This document shows positions 41,162 through 51,011 of a stretch of DNA of 64,000 nt, piece after piece. Location of the stretch: the NCBI RefSeq assembly GCF_000716445.1, contig NZ_JNWK01000035.1:62001-126000 (forward strand), read 5' to 3'. Both the position numbers and the translations under genes were made by a program. Positions within the stretch are counted from its first letter, which is position 1. Every line of letters begins with the position of its first letter. The notes under the pieces are model-generated. The model had not been told where the DNA came from and ran no database searches. It was given only the letters and a program-made list of their open reading frames with translations. The DNA is from Streptomyces wedmorensis (GTDB lineage Bacteria; Actinomycetota; Actinomycetes; Streptomycetales; Streptomycetaceae).

Positions 41162-41655
41162 GGGGGCCTCGCAGGCGCGCATCGGTGGCTCTGACGTGGT
41201 TGCCGTCCTCCACTACATGCCTCAGGCACCTATCAGGTCTACGCGGAGTTCGGCCAATCCACCGGAACGGGCTCGTCCATTCGAAGGGGTCTTCGGTGCA
41301 CGCGCACGCGTCGCCCACCGGACGGGGTCACGCACGTCCGTTACCGGGACTCGCGCGTCCGAGGCCGCCGATCGGTCCGGCGCCGTGGGGTCGCGAGGGC
41401 GGGTCGGAGAGTGCGCCGGGGGTGCGCTCGGCCAGGTGGCTCGAATGCCGCTGGTCGCCTGGATAAACCACGCGCGAAGCAAGATCACTGCATCGAGGTA
41501 ATGCCTTCGGGCTCTTGGCGCGAGGCGGGCTTACCGGCCGTTACTGTTCCCCGGGATCTGGACGAATTCCCAGAGATTGACCCGCTTTCATTCCTCTTCC
41601 GCCGGTTGGCGCCCCGGTGCCGACCCACCCGCACGCGTAAGGAGAGCTCGCCCCC
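41162..41655. other. Divergent intergenic region between the P450 and 2-MIB operons
   Basis: 494 bp with no supported gene. The half near the encapsulin gene is lower in GC (for example ATAAACCACG and AGCAAGATCACTGCATCGAGG) and probably holds the 2-MIB operon promoter. A ribosome binding site AAGGAGAG lies 9 nt before the ATG at 41656. I see no clear operator palindrome. Confidence 0.5.
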
Positions 41656-43068
41656 ATGACCGTTGAGACCGGTCCGGAGGTCCAGGTGGAGCCGCCCCGG
41701 CAGTCCAGCCTGAGCACCGCGGCCGCCCGCAACCTCGCCACCACCACCAAGTCCGCCCCGCAGATGCAGGAGATCAGCTCCCGCTGGCTGCTGCGGATGC
41801 TCCCCTGGGTGGAGACCAAGGGCGGCGCCTACCGCGTGAACCGCCGACTGAGCTACACCGTCGGCGACGGGCGCATCGAGTTCGTCCAGGACGGCAGCCA
41901 GGTCCGGGTGATCCCCCGTGAGCTCGGTGAACTCGCCCTGCTGCGCGGCTTCGAGGACGACGCGGTGCTCGCCGCGATCGCCGACCGGTGCGTCCAGCGC
42001 GACTTCCGCGCCGGCGAGGTGCTGGTCGAGCGCGGCACCCCCGCCGAGCGGATCCACATGATCGCCCACGGCCGGATCGGCCAGACCTCCGTCGGCAAGT
42101 ACGGCGACGAGGTGGCCGTCTCCGTGCTCGCCGACGGCGACAGGTTCGGCGAGAACGCCCTCCTGGACGCCGACGCCAGGTGGGACTACACCGCCACCGC
42201 CGAGACCTCCGGCACCCTGCTCACCCTGTCCCGCGCCGACTTCGCCTCCGTCGTCGGCCAGGCGCCCGGACTCCACGCGCACATCGAGGAGTTCGGGTCG
42301 CTGCCCCGACAGCGGCAGAACAAGCACGGCGAGGCCGAGATCGCGATGTCGGCCGGCCACACCGGCGAAGTCGCCCTGCCCGGCGCCTTCGTCGACTACG
42401 AGCTCAAGCCGCGCGAGTACGAACTCTCCGTCGCCCAGACCGTCCTCAAGGTCCACACCCGGGTCGCCGACCTCTACAACGGGCCGATGAACCAGACGGA
42501 GGAGCAGCTCCGGCTGACCATCGAGGCGCTGCGCGAGCGCCAGGAGCACGAGCTCATCAACAACCCGGAGTTCGGCCTCCTCGCCAACGCCGACTTCAAG
42601 CAGCGGATCCAGCCCCACTCGGGACCGCCCACCCCGGACGACCTCGACGAGCTGCTCTGCCGCCGCCGCAGCACCAAGCTCTTCCTGGCCCACCCGCGGA
42701 CGATCGCGGCGATCGGCCGCGAGTGGAACGCCGCCGGGCTCTACCCGGACACCGTCGAACTCCACGGTCAGCGGGTCCCGGCCTGGCGCGGAGTCCCCAT
42801 CCTCCCCTGCAACAAGATCCCCATCAGCAAGGAGAACACCAGCTCCATCCTCGCCATGCGTCTCGGCGAGGACAACCAGGGCGTCATCGGCCTGCGCCAG
42901 ACCGGCCTGCCCGAGGAGTACGAGCCGGGCCTCTCGGTGCGCTTCATGGGCATCAGCGAGCAGGCGATCATGTCGTACCTCGTCACCACGTACTACTCCG
43001 CCGCGATCCTGGTGCCCAACGCACTCGGCGTGCTGGAGAACGTGCAGATCGCGCGCCGGCGCGACTAG
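41656..43068 (+). CDS. Family 2B encapsulin shell protein with cyclic-nucleotide-binding domain
   Basis: A 470-aa protein. The N-terminal and C-terminal parts form the HK97-like encapsulin shell fold ([36 protein letters not shown] at the start; [20 protein letters not shown] and [31 protein letters not shown] at the end). Residues about 95-210 are an inserted Crp-type cyclic-nucleotide-binding domain ([49 protein letters not shown]). It was formerly called Crp-like or EshA-like, but it has no DNA-binding HTH. It lies upstream of the 2-MIB synthase, whose disordered N-terminus is the known cargo signal in such systems. Confidence 0.92.
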   Translation: MTVETGPEVQVEPPRQSSLSTAAARNLATTTKSAPQMQEISSRWLLRMLPWVETKGGAYRVNRRLSYTVGDGRIEFVQDGSQVRVIPRELGELALLRGFEDDAVLAAIADRCVQRDFRAGEVLVERGTPAERIHMIAHGRIGQTSVGKYGDEVAVSVLADGDRFGENALLDADARWDYTATAETSGTLLTLSRADFASVVGQAPGLHAHIEEFGSLPRQRQNKHGEAEIAMSAGHTGEVALPGAFVDYELKPREYELSVAQTVLKVHTRVADLYNGPMNQTEEQLRLTIEALRERQEHELINNPEFGLLANADFKQRIQPHSGPPTPDDLDELLCRRRSTKLFLAHPRTIAAIGREWNAAGLYPDTVELHGQRVPAWRGVPILPCNKIPISKENTSSILAMRLGEDNQGVIGLRQTGLPEEYEPGLSVRFMGISEQAIMSYLVTTYYSAAILVPNALGVLENVQIARRRD

Positions 43069-43340
43069 GCCCCGTCCGGCGACTCCGCCGGGTCCGGCCC
43101 GCCCGGCACGCACGTTCGGCGCACGGCCGGAACGCCCCGGCCGTTCCGCTGCGAGGGCGCCCCGGCCGCACGCCGATCGCACGCGCAGAACGCCCCGGCC
43201 CGATCCGACGCGCATCGTCCGACCGGCTTCAGGGCCCGCCCCAGGCGCCCTCCCCAGGCCATCACCTCCCGGACCCGTCCGGGCCGGGCCGGCATGCCCG
43301 GAACGCGGGACGGCCCACCCACCTCTCCAAGGAGCCACGG

Positions 43341-44654
43341 ATGCCCGACCCCGGGCTTTCCCCTCTGCAGTCCAGCCTGCCCTCCGGCGTGGCCGGGTTC
43401 GCCGCCCGCGTCCTCGCCGACGCGGCGGCGCACGGCCTCGCCGGAGCGCCCGCCGTCCCCACCGCGGCGCCCACCGAGGTCCCGGCGGCCGCCCCCGTGG
43501 CGGAACCCGTCGCCGAAGCGGCGGCCGAACCCGTCGCCGGATCCGCGGCCGTGGCCACCCCGCCCCGGCCCGACCTGGGCCGGATCCTGGGCGGTCCCAC
43601 CGGCCTCGGCACGACGGCGCTGTCGCTGGTCCCGCGTGCGGAACCGCCGGCCGCGCCCCTCGGGCCGCCCGCCGACGCACTGATCATCCCGGGCCTCTAC
43701 TACCACCCGGTGCCGGAGCCCGACCCCGTCCGCGTGGACGAGGTCAGCCTCCGTATCAAGTCCTGGGCGGTGGACGAGGTCCGGCTGTTCCCCGACGACT
43801 GGGAGGGCGAGTTCGACGGCTTCTCCGTCGGGCGCTACATGGTCGCCTGCCACCCGGACGCCCCGACCGTCGAGCACCTCATGGTCGCCACCCGCCTGAT
43901 GGTCGCCGAGAACGCCGTGGACGACTGCTACTGCGAGGACCACGGAGGCTCGCCCATCGGTCTGGGCGGCCGGCTGCTCCTCGCGCACACGGCGCTCGAC
44001 CCGCTGCACTCGACGGGGGAGTACCAGCCGCACTGGGCGGAGTCGCTGCACGCGGACGCGCCCCGGCGCGCCTACCGGTCCGCCATGGACTACTTCGTCC
44101 GCCAGGCGACGCCCTCCCAGGCCGACCGGTTCCGGCACGACATGGCCCGGCTGCACATGGGCTACCTCGCCGAGGCCGCCTGGGCGCAGACGGACCACGT
44201 GCCGGAGGTGTGGGAGTACCTGGTGATGCGGCAGTTCAACAACTTCCGCCCCTGCCCCACCATCACCGACACCGTCGGCGGCTACGAACTGCCCGCGGAC
44301 CTGCACGCCCAGCCCGGCATGCAGCGGGTCCTGGCGCTGGCCGGCAACGCCAGCACCATCGTCAACGACCTGTACTCGTACACCAAGGAACTCGCCGGCC
44401 CCGGCCGGCACATGAATCTGCCCGTGGTGCTCGCCGACCGGGAGTCCCTCTCGGAGAAGGACGCCTATCTGAAGGCGGTCGAGGTCCACAACGACCTCAT
44501 GCGCGACTTCGAGGCGGCCTCGGCCGAGCTGGCCGCCGCCTGTCCCGTCCCCAGCGTGCTCCGCTTCCTGCGGGGCGTGGCCGTGTGGGTCGACGGCAAC
44601 CACTACTGGCACCAGACCAACACCTACCGATACAGCCTGCCCGATTTCTTGTAA
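43341..44654 (+). CDS. 2-methylisoborneol synthase (terpene cyclase)
   Basis: A 437-aa class I terpene cyclase. Residues 1-115 are disordered and Ala/Pro-rich (APVAEPVAEAAAEPVAG; LGRILGGPTGLGTTALSLVP), typical of encapsulin-loaded 2-MIB synthases. The Mg-binding motif is D194DCYCED, the variant found in 2-MIB synthases, and the NSE motif is N342DLYSYTKE. It cyclises 2-methylgeranyl diphosphate to 2-MIB, an earthy odorant. AAGGAG lies 6 nt before the ATG. The 272-bp gap after the encapsulin gene holds only GC-rich imperfect repeats (CGCCCCGGCC). Confidence 0.95.
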   Translation: MPDPGLSPLQSSLPSGVAGFAARVLADAAAHGLAGAPAVPTAAPTEVPAAAPVAEPVAEAAAEPVAGSAAVATPPRPDLGRILGGPTGLGTTALSLVPRAEPPAAPLGPPADALIIPGLYYHPVPEPDPVRVDEVSLRIKSWAVDEVRLFPDDWEGEFDGFSVGRYMVACHPDAPTVEHLMVATRLMVAENAVDDCYCEDHGGSPIGLGGRLLLAHTALDPLHSTGEYQPHWAESLHADAPRRAYRSAMDYFVRQATPSQADRFRHDMARLHMGYLAEAAWAQTDHVPEVWEYLVMRQFNNFRPCPTITDTVGGYELPADLHAQPGMQRVLALAGNASTIVNDLYSYTKELAGPGRHMNLPVVLADRESLSEKDAYLKAVEVHNDLMRDFEAASAELAAACPVPSVLRFLRGVAVWVDGNHYWHQTNTYRYSLPDFL

Positions 44655-44668
44655 GAACGGATTCTTCT

Positions 44669-45553
44669 GTGACCAACACCGAGCTCCCCACCCTCAACGG
44701 CACCTCCGCGTTCGTCCCCGCCCCGTCGACGCCGTACCAGGGAGACATCGCCCGTTACTGGAACGCCGAGGCCAGGCCCGTGAACCTGCGCCTGGGCGAC
44801 GTGGACGGGCTGTACCACCACCACTACGGCATCGGTGCCGTGGACCACGCCGCCCTCGGGGACGTCGAGGACAGCGAGTACGAGAAGAAGCTGATCGCGG
44901 AGCTGCACCGGCTCGAGTCGGCGCAGGCCGAGGTCCTCCTGGACCAGCTCGGTCCGATCGGCGGCGAGGACACCCTGGTCGACGCCGGCTGCGGCCGCGG
45001 CGGTTCGAGCGTCATGGCCCACCAGCGCTTCGGCTGCAAGGTCGAGGGCGTCACCCTCTCCTCCACGCAGGCCGAGTTCGGCAACCGGCGGGCGAGGGAG
45101 CTGGGCATCGACAGCCACGTCCGCGCCCAGGTCTGCAACATGCTCGACACGCCGTTCGAGAAGGGCAGCATCGCCGCCTCGTGGAACAACGAGTCGAGCA
45201 TGTACGTCGACCTGGACGACCTCTTCGCCGAGCACTCCCGGTTCCTCAAGGTCGGCGGCCGCTACGTGACCATCACCGGCTGCTGGAACCCCAAGTACGG
45301 CCAGCCGTCGAAGTGGGTCTCGCAGATCAACGCGCACTTCGAGTGCAACATCCACTCCCGCCGCGAGTACCTGCGGGCCATGGCCGACAACCGCCTCGTC
45401 CCGCAGGCCGTCATCGACCTGACTCCCGACACCCTCCCGTACTGGGAGCTGCGTGCCACGTCGTCGCTGGTCACCGGCATCGAGGAGGCGTTCATCGAGT
45501 CGTACAAGGACGGCTCGTTCCAGTACGTCCTGATCGCGGCCGACCGCGTCTGA
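44669..45553 (+). CDS. Geranyl diphosphate 2-C-methyltransferase
   Basis: A 294-aa SAM-dependent methyltransferase. Motif I is LVDAGCGRGGSSVMAHQRFG, followed by VEGVTLSSTQAEFGNRRA and SWNNESSMYVDLDDLFAEHSRFLKVGGRYVTITG, close to the cyclopropane-synthase-like group. The YRYWNAEARPVNLRLGDVDGLYHHHYG-like opening is characteristic of GPP methyltransferases. It makes 2-methyl-GPP, the substrate of the synthase encoded 14 bp upstream. The GTG at 44669 is the only start that fits. It is the last gene of the 2-MIB operon. Confidence 0.95.
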   Translation: MTNTELPTLNGTSAFVPAPSTPYQGDIARYWNAEARPVNLRLGDVDGLYHHHYGIGAVDHAALGDVEDSEYEKKLIAELHRLESAQAEVLLDQLGPIGGEDTLVDAGCGRGGSSVMAHQRFGCKVEGVTLSSTQAEFGNRRARELGIDSHVRAQVCNMLDTPFEKGSIAASWNNESSMYVDLDDLFAEHSRFLKVGGRYVTITGCWNPKYGQPSKWVSQINAHFECNIHSRREYLRAMADNRLVPQAVIDLTPDTLPYWELRATSSLVTGIEEAFIESYKDGSFQYVLIAADRV

Positions 45554-45567
45554 CTGTCACCTGCCGC

Positions 45568-45603
45568 AAGGGCCGGGTCCGTCGTGCGACGGACCCGGCC
45601 CTT
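45568..45603. terminator. Strong bidirectional terminator
   Basis: A perfect 17-bp inverted repeat (arms 45568-45584 and 45587-45603, AAGGGCCGGGTCCGTCG and its complement) with TG between. It separates the 2-MIB operon from the convergent MFS gene. Confidence 0.9.
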
Positions 45604-45614
45604 CCGACATGGAT

Positions 45615-47108
45615 TCAGACCGCCGCCGCGTCGGCCTTCTCCGGCGCGGGGACGGGCGCGCTCACCGGGGCCGTACGGGGGGCGTGGCCGCCCCGCAGGC
45701 CGACCCGGGCGATCACCGCGACCAGCGCGAAGGCGGCCGCCCCGATCCAGAAGGTGAGGGTGAACCCGGACTCGGCGGGCAGCGCCGGGGCGCCGGCGGG
45801 CAGGTGCTCCAGCGTCTGCGAGGCCAGGATCGTGGTGACGACGGCGCTGCCGATCGCGCTGCCGGTCGAGCGGGAGATGGAGTTGATGCCGTTGGCGATG
45901 CCGCTCTGGTGGTGCGGGACGCTCGCCATGATGACGGCGGGCATGGCCGCGTAACCGAAGCTGACGGCCGCGCCGACGACCACGCCGGCGCCGATCACCG
46001 AGGCGATGTGGCCGTGGTCGAGGGCGAGCCAGGCGAAGCCCAGGGCTCCGAGGCCGGCGGCCAGGCCCAGCGCCGTGCGCGGACCGCGGTGGCGGACCAG
46101 CTGGCCGCCGATCGGGGAGGCGAGCAGCGAGACGATGGCGCCCGGCAGCAGGAACTCGACGGAGGCGCGCAGGATGGAGGCGTCGAAGCCGTAGCCGGTG
46201 AGGGCCTCGGGCATCTGGACGAGGTAGGAGACGCCGAGGAAGTTCGCGAACATCCCGAAGCCGACGATGACGCCGGCCAGGTTGGCCATGAGGACCGGCC
46301 GGTGGACGAACATCTTCATGTCGACGAGGGGTTCGCGGACCTTGAGCTCGGTGAGGACCCAGACGACGGTCATGACGGCGGCGCCGGCGAAGCTGCCGAG
46401 CGTGCGGCCGGAGGTCCAGCCCCACTCGTGGCCCTGGGAGATGGGCAGCAGAAGCAGCAGCAGGGTGGCGCCGAGGGTCAGCGCGCCGAGGAAGTCGGTG
46501 CGGCCGCCGGTCTTGTGGCGGGTCGCCGGGACGAGGACGACGACCGCGAGCAGGGCGAGCACGGCGAAGGCCGTCGCCATCCAGAAGGCGCTGCGGTAGT
46601 CGGCGTCGGAGCCCGACGTCAGCAGGCCGGTCGCGACGAGCGCGAGGCCGCTGCCGAAGGCGAGGGTGCCGCTGACCAGCGACATCGCGCCGGGCAGCTT
46701 CTGCGGGCGGACCTCCTCGCGCAGCACGGAGAGGGCGAGCGGGAAGATCGCGGTGGCGGCGCCCTGGAGGACGCGTCCCAGGATCAGCAGGGGGAGCGAG
46801 GTCGCCAGGGCCGCGACGACGGAGCCGACGACCATGACGCCGAGGACGGCCACCAGGGTGGGCTTCTTGCCGTGCTGGTCGCCGAAGCGGCCGAGCAGCG
46901 GGGTGAAGACGGCGGCGGAGAGCAGGGTGGCGGTGGTCACCCAGCTCACGCCGGCGGTCGTGGTGCCGAGGTCGTTGCGGATGAGGCCGAGGATCGGGAC
47001 CGGCAGGGTCTGCATCATCGACACGACCATGGCGGCGAGGCTGAGGGCGAAGACGACGAGCGTCTCGCGCCGCTGCTCTCCGGCGGGCGGGGGAGTCACG
47101 TTGCTCAT
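45615..47108 (-). CDS. MFS drug exporter (DHA2-like, 14 TM)
   Basis: A 497-aa membrane protein of the EmrB/QacA branch: GVSWVTTATLLSAAVFTPLLGRFGDQHGKKPTL (motif A between TM2 and TM3), LGRVLQGAATAIFPLALSVLREE (motif B) and VSGTLAFGSGLALVATGLL (motif C, antiporter). About 14 hydrophobic segments can be counted, ending in an Ala/Pro-rich cytosolic tail. It probably exports a lipophilic compound using the proton gradient. It is divergent from a MarR gene, with three matching operator-like sites between them. Confidence 0.92.
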   Translation of the reverse strand: MSNVTPPPAGEQRRETLVVFALSLAAMVVSMMQTLPVPILGLIRNDLGTTTAGVSWVTTATLLSAAVFTPLLGRFGDQHGKKPTLVAVLGVMVVGSVVAALATSLPLLILGRVLQGAATAIFPLALSVLREEVRPQKLPGAMSLVSGTLAFGSGLALVATGLLTSGSDADYRSAFWMATAFAVLALLAVVVLVPATRHKTGGRTDFLGALTLGATLLLLLLPISQGHEWGWTSGRTLGSFAGAAVMTVVWVLTELKVREPLVDMKMFVHRPVLMANLAGVIVGFGMFANFLGVSYLVQMPEALTGYGFDASILRASVEFLLPGAIVSLLASPIGGQLVRHRGPRTALGLAAGLGALGFAWLALDHGHIASVIGAGVVVGAAVSFGYAAMPAVIMASVPHHQSGIANGINSISRSTGSAIGSAVVTTILASQTLEHLPAGAPALPAESGFTLTFWIGAAAFALVAVIARVGLRGGHAPRTAPVSAPVPAPEKADAAAV

Positions 47109-47145
47109 GGGTGGGGGCCTTCTCAGTGCTTCAGGACATAGACCG

Positions 47146-47219
47146 TTGATGTCATCAAGTATTCGTCGAAGGTAGACCTCGATAGTTGAGGAGGTCAAGT
47201 AAACAATTGATAATGTCAA
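47146..47219. promoter_or_regulatory. Three TTGA-N5-TCAA operators between mfs and marR
   Basis: TTGATGTCATCAA (47146-47158), TTGAGGAGGTCAA (47186-47198) and TTGATAATGTCAA (47207-47219) share TTGA-N5-TCAA. Their centres are 40 and 21 bp apart, close to whole helical turns. They fill the 133-bp gap between the divergent starts and are the natural MarR-binding sites controlling both genes. Confidence 0.75.
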
Positions 47220-47241
47220 GCATCGCCAGTACGCTCGAACC

Positions 47242-47682
47242 ATGAGCGCGACCACCCCCGAGACGCCCACCAAGCTCCAGCTCCTCGAGCTCCTCGCCGC
47301 CATCGGCACGGCCCAGTGGCGCGACTTCGCCGCGGCCGCGTCCCACCACGGCCTCACGTCCACGCAGGCCAAGGTCCTCGCGCAGCTGGGCGGCCCGCTG
47401 CCGATGCGCGCCCTCGCCACCCTGCTGGTGTGCGACGCGTCCAACGTGACCGGGATCGTGGACCGCCTGGAGGCCCGCGGCCTGGTGCGCCGCGAGCCCG
47501 ACCCCACCGACCGGCGGGTCAAGAACGTCGTGGCGACCGACCAGGGCCGGGACGTCATCCGGCGCGTCCGCGAGGAGATGCAGGCCACCCACGGCGCCCT
47601 CGACACGCTCGGCGCGGACGACAGCGCCACCCTGTACGCCCTGCTGGCACGCCTGCGCCCGGGCATGGAGAAGGACGCCTGA
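47242..47682 (+). CDS. MarR-family transcriptional regulator
   Basis: A 146-aa winged-helix protein: HHGLTSTQAKVLAQLGGPLPMRALATLLVCDASNVTGIVDRLEARGLVRREPDPTDRRVKNVVATDQG, with the DxRxK beta-wing. The length is normal. It probably represses the divergent MFS exporter and itself through the TTGA-N5-TCAA sites; the ligand is unknown. Its 3' end is partly duplicated downstream. Confidence 0.92.
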   Translation: MSATTPETPTKLQLLELLAAIGTAQWRDFAAAASHHGLTSTQAKVLAQLGGPLPMRALATLLVCDASNVTGIVDRLEARGLVRREPDPTDRRVKNVVATDQGRDVIRRVREEMQATHGALDTLGADDSATLYALLARLRPGMEKDA

Positions 47683-47799
47683 CGGCGAGCCCGTACCGTG
47701 GCACGGAGAGAGGTGTCCGACGGCGAGCCCGTACCGCGGCACGGAGAGAGGTGCCCGACGGGCGACCCGCACCCGGGCATGGAGAAGGACGCCTGACGG
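47658..47799 (+). repeat. 38-bp-period tandem duplication at the marR 3' end
   Basis: A 38-bp unit (47681-47718) is repeated at 47719-47756 with two differences. The last 28 bp around the marR stop (CCCGGGCATGGAGAAGGACG...) recur exactly at 47772-47799, offset by 114 bp, that is three periods. The copy recreates the codons GMEKDA and stop outside the gene. Confidence 0.85.
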
Positions 47800-47833
47800 G
47801 GGATCCCGTGCAGGCGTCCTCGGTGCCGCTTGT

Positions 47834-47852
47834 CGGCCGGGGTCTCCGGCCG
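47834..47852. terminator. Stem-loop between marR and meaB
   Basis: CGGCCGG and CCGGCCG flank GGTCT, 4 bp from the convergent meaB stop. It is short but GC-rich, and probably serves both transcripts. Confidence 0.5.
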
Positions 47853-47856
47853 GGGC

Positions 47857-48840
47857 TCAGTCCCGGCGCTCCCCGAAGGCGGCCAGGATCCGTTGGGCGG
47901 CCAGCGTCGCCGTCAGCTCGCCGTCCCTGACCCGGCGCTCCAGGACAGGGGCCAGCTCGCGGACCGCGGCATCGCCGTGGAGGCGGCGGAGGAGCTCGTC
48001 GCGGACCATGCTCCACGTCCAGTCGACCTGCTGGTCGTGGCGCTTCGCCGTGAGGCGGCCGGTGGAGTCGAGCAGGGCCCGGTGCTGCTTCAGACGGTCC
48101 CAGACCTCGTCGAGACCGGCGGACTCGCGTGCGCTGCAGCTGAGGACCGGCGGCGCCCAGAACGCCTCGGCGCCGTGCATCAGCCGGAGCGCCCCCGCGA
48201 GCTCGCGCGCGGCGGCGCGCGCGTCGCGCTCGTGCGGGCCGTCCGCCTTGTTGACCGCGACCACGTCGGCCAGTTCCAGGACGCCCTTCTTGATGCCCTG
48301 GAGCTGGTCGCCGGTGCGGGCCAGGGTGAGCAGCAGGAAGGAGTCGACCATGTTCGCGACGGCGGTCTCCGACTGGCCGACGCCCACCGTCTCCACGAGC
48401 ACCACGTCGTAGCCCGCGGCCTCCATCACGACCATCGACTCGCGGGTCGCCTGCGCGACCCCGCCCAGCGTTCCGGCGCTGGGCGAGGGGCGCACGAAGG
48501 CGGCCGGGTCGACGGCGAGCCGCTCCATCCGGGTCTTGTCGCCCAGGATGGAGCCGCCCGTACGGGTCGACGAGGGGTCGACGGCGAGGACCGCCACCCG
48601 GTGGCCGAGCCCGGTCAGCATCGTGCCGAACGCGTCGATGAACGTCGACTTGCCGACCCCCGGCACCCCGCTGATACCGATCCGCACGGCCTTGCCGGAG
48701 TGCGGCAGCAGCGTGGTCAGCAACTCCTGCGCGAGGGCCCGGTGCTGCGGGCGGGTGGACTCGACGAGGGTGATCGCGCGGGCGACGAGCGCCCGCTTCC
48801 CGCCGAGTACACCCTCCACGTAGGCGTCGAGACCGATCAC
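47857..48840 (-). CDS. meaB: Methylmalonyl-CoA mutase-associated GTPase MeaB
   Basis: A 327-aa G3E-family GTPase. The P-loop is [18 protein letters not shown], with [20 protein letters not shown] (switch I), [10 protein letters not shown] (Walker B, DTVG-like) and VVAVNKADG (NKxD). The C-terminus is the helical dimerisation arm. It protects and helps reload methylmalonyl-CoA mutase with adenosylcobalamin. The GTG at 48840 overlaps the mutB stop by 4 nt, so it is third in mutA-mutB-meaB. Confidence 0.95.
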   Translation of the reverse strand: MIGLDAYVEGVLGGKRALVARAITLVESTRPQHRALAQELLTTLLPHSGKAVRIGISGVPGVGKSTFIDAFGTMLTGLGHRVAVLAVDPSSTRTGGSILGDKTRMERLAVDPAAFVRPSPSAGTLGGVAQATRESMVVMEAAGYDVVLVETVGVGQSETAVANMVDSFLLLTLARTGDQLQGIKKGVLELADVVAVNKADGPHERDARAAARELAGALRLMHGAEAFWAPPVLSCSARESAGLDEVWDRLKQHRALLDSTGRLTAKRHDQQVDWTWSMVRDELLRRLHGDAAVRELAPVLERRVRDGELTATLAAQRILAAFGERRD

Positions 48841-51011
48841 CGAGCGTGCCCGAGGTCGGCCGCGAGCCGGGTGACCAGGTCGTGGGCCGCGTCCGGGATC
48901 ACCGTCCCCGGCGGGAACACCGCGGCCGCGCCCATCTCCAGGAGCGTCGGCACGTCCTGCGGCGGGATGACGCCGCCGACGACGATCATGATGTCCTCGC
49001 GTCCCTCCGCCGCCAGCTCCTCGCGGAGCGCCGGCACCAGGGTGAGGTGTCCCGCGGCCAGCGACGAGACCCCGACGATGTGCACGTCCGCCTCGACGGC
49101 CTGGCGGGCCACCTCGGCAGGGGTCTGGAACAGCGGGCCGACGTCCACGTCGAAGCCCAGGTCGGCGAAGGCGGTGGCGATGACCTTCTGACCCCGGTCG
49201 TGGCCGTCCTGGCCCATCTTGGCGACGAGGATGCGCGGTCGGCGCCCCTCCTCCTCGCCGAACGCGTCCACGAGGGCACGGGTGCGGTCCACGGACGGCG
49301 ACTCGCCGGCTTCGTTGCGGTACACACCGGAGATCGTACGGATCTGGCCCGCGTGGCGGCCGTACACCTTCTCCAGGGCGTCCGAGATCTCGCCGACCGT
49401 CGCCATCGCGCGGGCGGCGTTCACCGCCAGCTCCAGGAGGTTGCCCTCGCCGCCGGCGGCCCGGGTGAGCGCGGCGAGCGCGTCCTGGCAGGCCTGCTCG
49501 TCGCGCTCCTCGCGCAGCCGGCGCAGCTTGGCGATCTGCTGGGCGCGCACGGAGGAGTTGTCGACCTTGAGCACCTCGATCTGCTCGTCGGTCTCCACCC
49601 GGTACTTGTTGACGCCGATCACCGGCTGCCGGCCGGAGTCGATGCGGGCCTGGGTACGGGCCGCCGCCTCCTCCACGCGGAGCTTGGGGATGCCGGCGTC
49701 GATGGCCTTGGCCATGCCGCCGGCCTGCTCGACCTCCTGGATGTGCTTCCAGGCGCGGCGGGCGAGGTCGTACGTGAGCTTCTCGACGTACGCGCTGCCG
49801 CCCCACGGGTCGATGGTCCGGCAGGTGCCCGACTCCTGCTGGATGAGGAGCTGGGTGTTGCGGGCGATGCGCGCCGAGAAGTCGGTCGGCAGCGCGAGCG
49901 CCTCGTCGAGCGCGTTGGTGTGCAGCGACTGGGTGTGGCCCTGGGTCGCCGCCATCGCCTCCACACAGGTCCGGGTGACGTTGTTGAACACGTCCTGGGC
50001 GGTGAGGGACCAGCCGGAGGTCTGCGAGTGGGTGCGGAGCGACAGCGACTTGGCGTTCTTCGGGTCGAACTGCTTGACCAGCTTGGCCCACAGCAGCCGC
50101 GCCGCGCGGAGCTTGGCGACCTCCATGAAGAAGTTCATGCCGATCGCCCAGAAGAACGACAGGCGCGGTGCGAACGCGTCCACGTCGAGGCCGGCCTCGC
50201 GGCCCGCGCGGATGTACTCGACGCCGTCCGCGAGCGTGTACGCGAGCTCCAGGTCGGCCGTCGCGCCCGCCTCCTGGATGTGGTACCCGGAGATGGAGAT
50301 GGAGTTGTAGCGCGGCATCCGCTGCGAGGTGTAGGCGAAGATGTCGGAGATGATCCGCATCGAGGGCCCGGGCGGATAGATGTACGTGTTGCGGACCATG
50401 AACTCCTTGAGGATGTCGTTCTGGATGGTCCCGGCCAGCTTCTCGGGCGGTACGCCCTGCTCCTCGGCGGCCACGATGTACAGCGCGAGGACGGGCAGCA
50501 CGGCGCCGTTCATCGTCATCGACACGGTCATCCGGTCCAGCGGGATGCCGTCGAACAGCTGCCGCATGTCGTAGATGGAGTCGATGGCGACGCCCGCCAT
50601 GCCGACGTCGCCGGTGACGCGCGGGTGGTCGCTGTCGTAACCGCGGTGGGTCGGCAGGTCGAAGGCGACCGACAGGCCCTTCTGCCCGGCGGCGAGGTTG
50701 CGCCGGTAGAAGGCGTTCGACTCCTCGGCCGTGGAGAAACCGGCGTACTGGCGGATCGTCCAGGGCTGGTTGACGTACATCGTCGGGTACGGGCCGCGCA
50801 GGTACGGGGCGACGCCCGGGTAGGTGCCCAGGAAGTCCAGGCCTTCCAGGTCCTGCCCGGTGTAGAGCGGCTTGACGGAGATGCCCTCCGGGGTCTCCCA
50901 GAGCCGGCCGTCACCGCCCGCCGCCTTCTCGAAGGCGGAGCGCCACGCGTCGGGACCTCCGTCGGCGGCCGGTGCCCCGAGCTCGATCCCGGAGAAATCG
51001 GGGATGGTCAT
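48837..51011 (-). CDS. mutB: Methylmalonyl-CoA mutase large subunit
   Basis: A 724-aa catalytic alpha subunit. Residues about 40-560 are the TIM-barrel mutase domain ([58 protein letters not shown]). Residues about 590-720 bind cobalamin through D-x-H-x-x-G ([15 protein letters not shown]) followed by GVSSLAAGH and [10 protein letters not shown]. It interconverts methylmalonyl-CoA and succinyl-CoA, supplying or consuming propionyl units. Its ATG shares one base with the mutA stop. Confidence 0.97.
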   Translation of the reverse strand: MTIPDFSGIELGAPAADGGPDAWRSAFEKAAGGDGRLWETPEGISVKPLYTGQDLEGLDFLGTYPGVAPYLRGPYPTMYVNQPWTIRQYAGFSTAEESNAFYRRNLAAGQKGLSVAFDLPTHRGYDSDHPRVTGDVGMAGVAIDSIYDMRQLFDGIPLDRMTVSMTMNGAVLPVLALYIVAAEEQGVPPEKLAGTIQNDILKEFMVRNTYIYPPGPSMRIISDIFAYTSQRMPRYNSISISGYHIQEAGATADLELAYTLADGVEYIRAGREAGLDVDAFAPRLSFFWAIGMNFFMEVAKLRAARLLWAKLVKQFDPKNAKSLSLRTHSQTSGWSLTAQDVFNNVTRTCVEAMAATQGHTQSLHTNALDEALALPTDFSARIARNTQLLIQQESGTCRTIDPWGGSAYVEKLTYDLARRAWKHIQEVEQAGGMAKAIDAGIPKLRVEEAAARTQARIDSGRQPVIGVNKYRVETDEQIEVLKVDNSSVRAQQIAKLRRLREERDEQACQDALAALTRAAGGEGNLLELAVNAARAMATVGEISDALEKVYGRHAGQIRTISGVYRNEAGESPSVDRTRALVDAFGEEEGRRPRILVAKMGQDGHDRGQKVIATAFADLGFDVDVGPLFQTPAEVARQAVEADVHIVGVSSLAAGHLTLVPALREELAAEGREDIMIVVGGVIPPQDVPTLLEMGAAAVFPPGTVIPDAAHDLVTRLAADLGHAR

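Noticed and set aside
41656..43068. Reading the cyclic-nucleotide-binding protein as a Crp/Fnr transcription factor
   Set aside because: There is no helix-turn-helix; the flanking regions match the encapsulin shell fold and the neighbour is a 2-MIB synthase.
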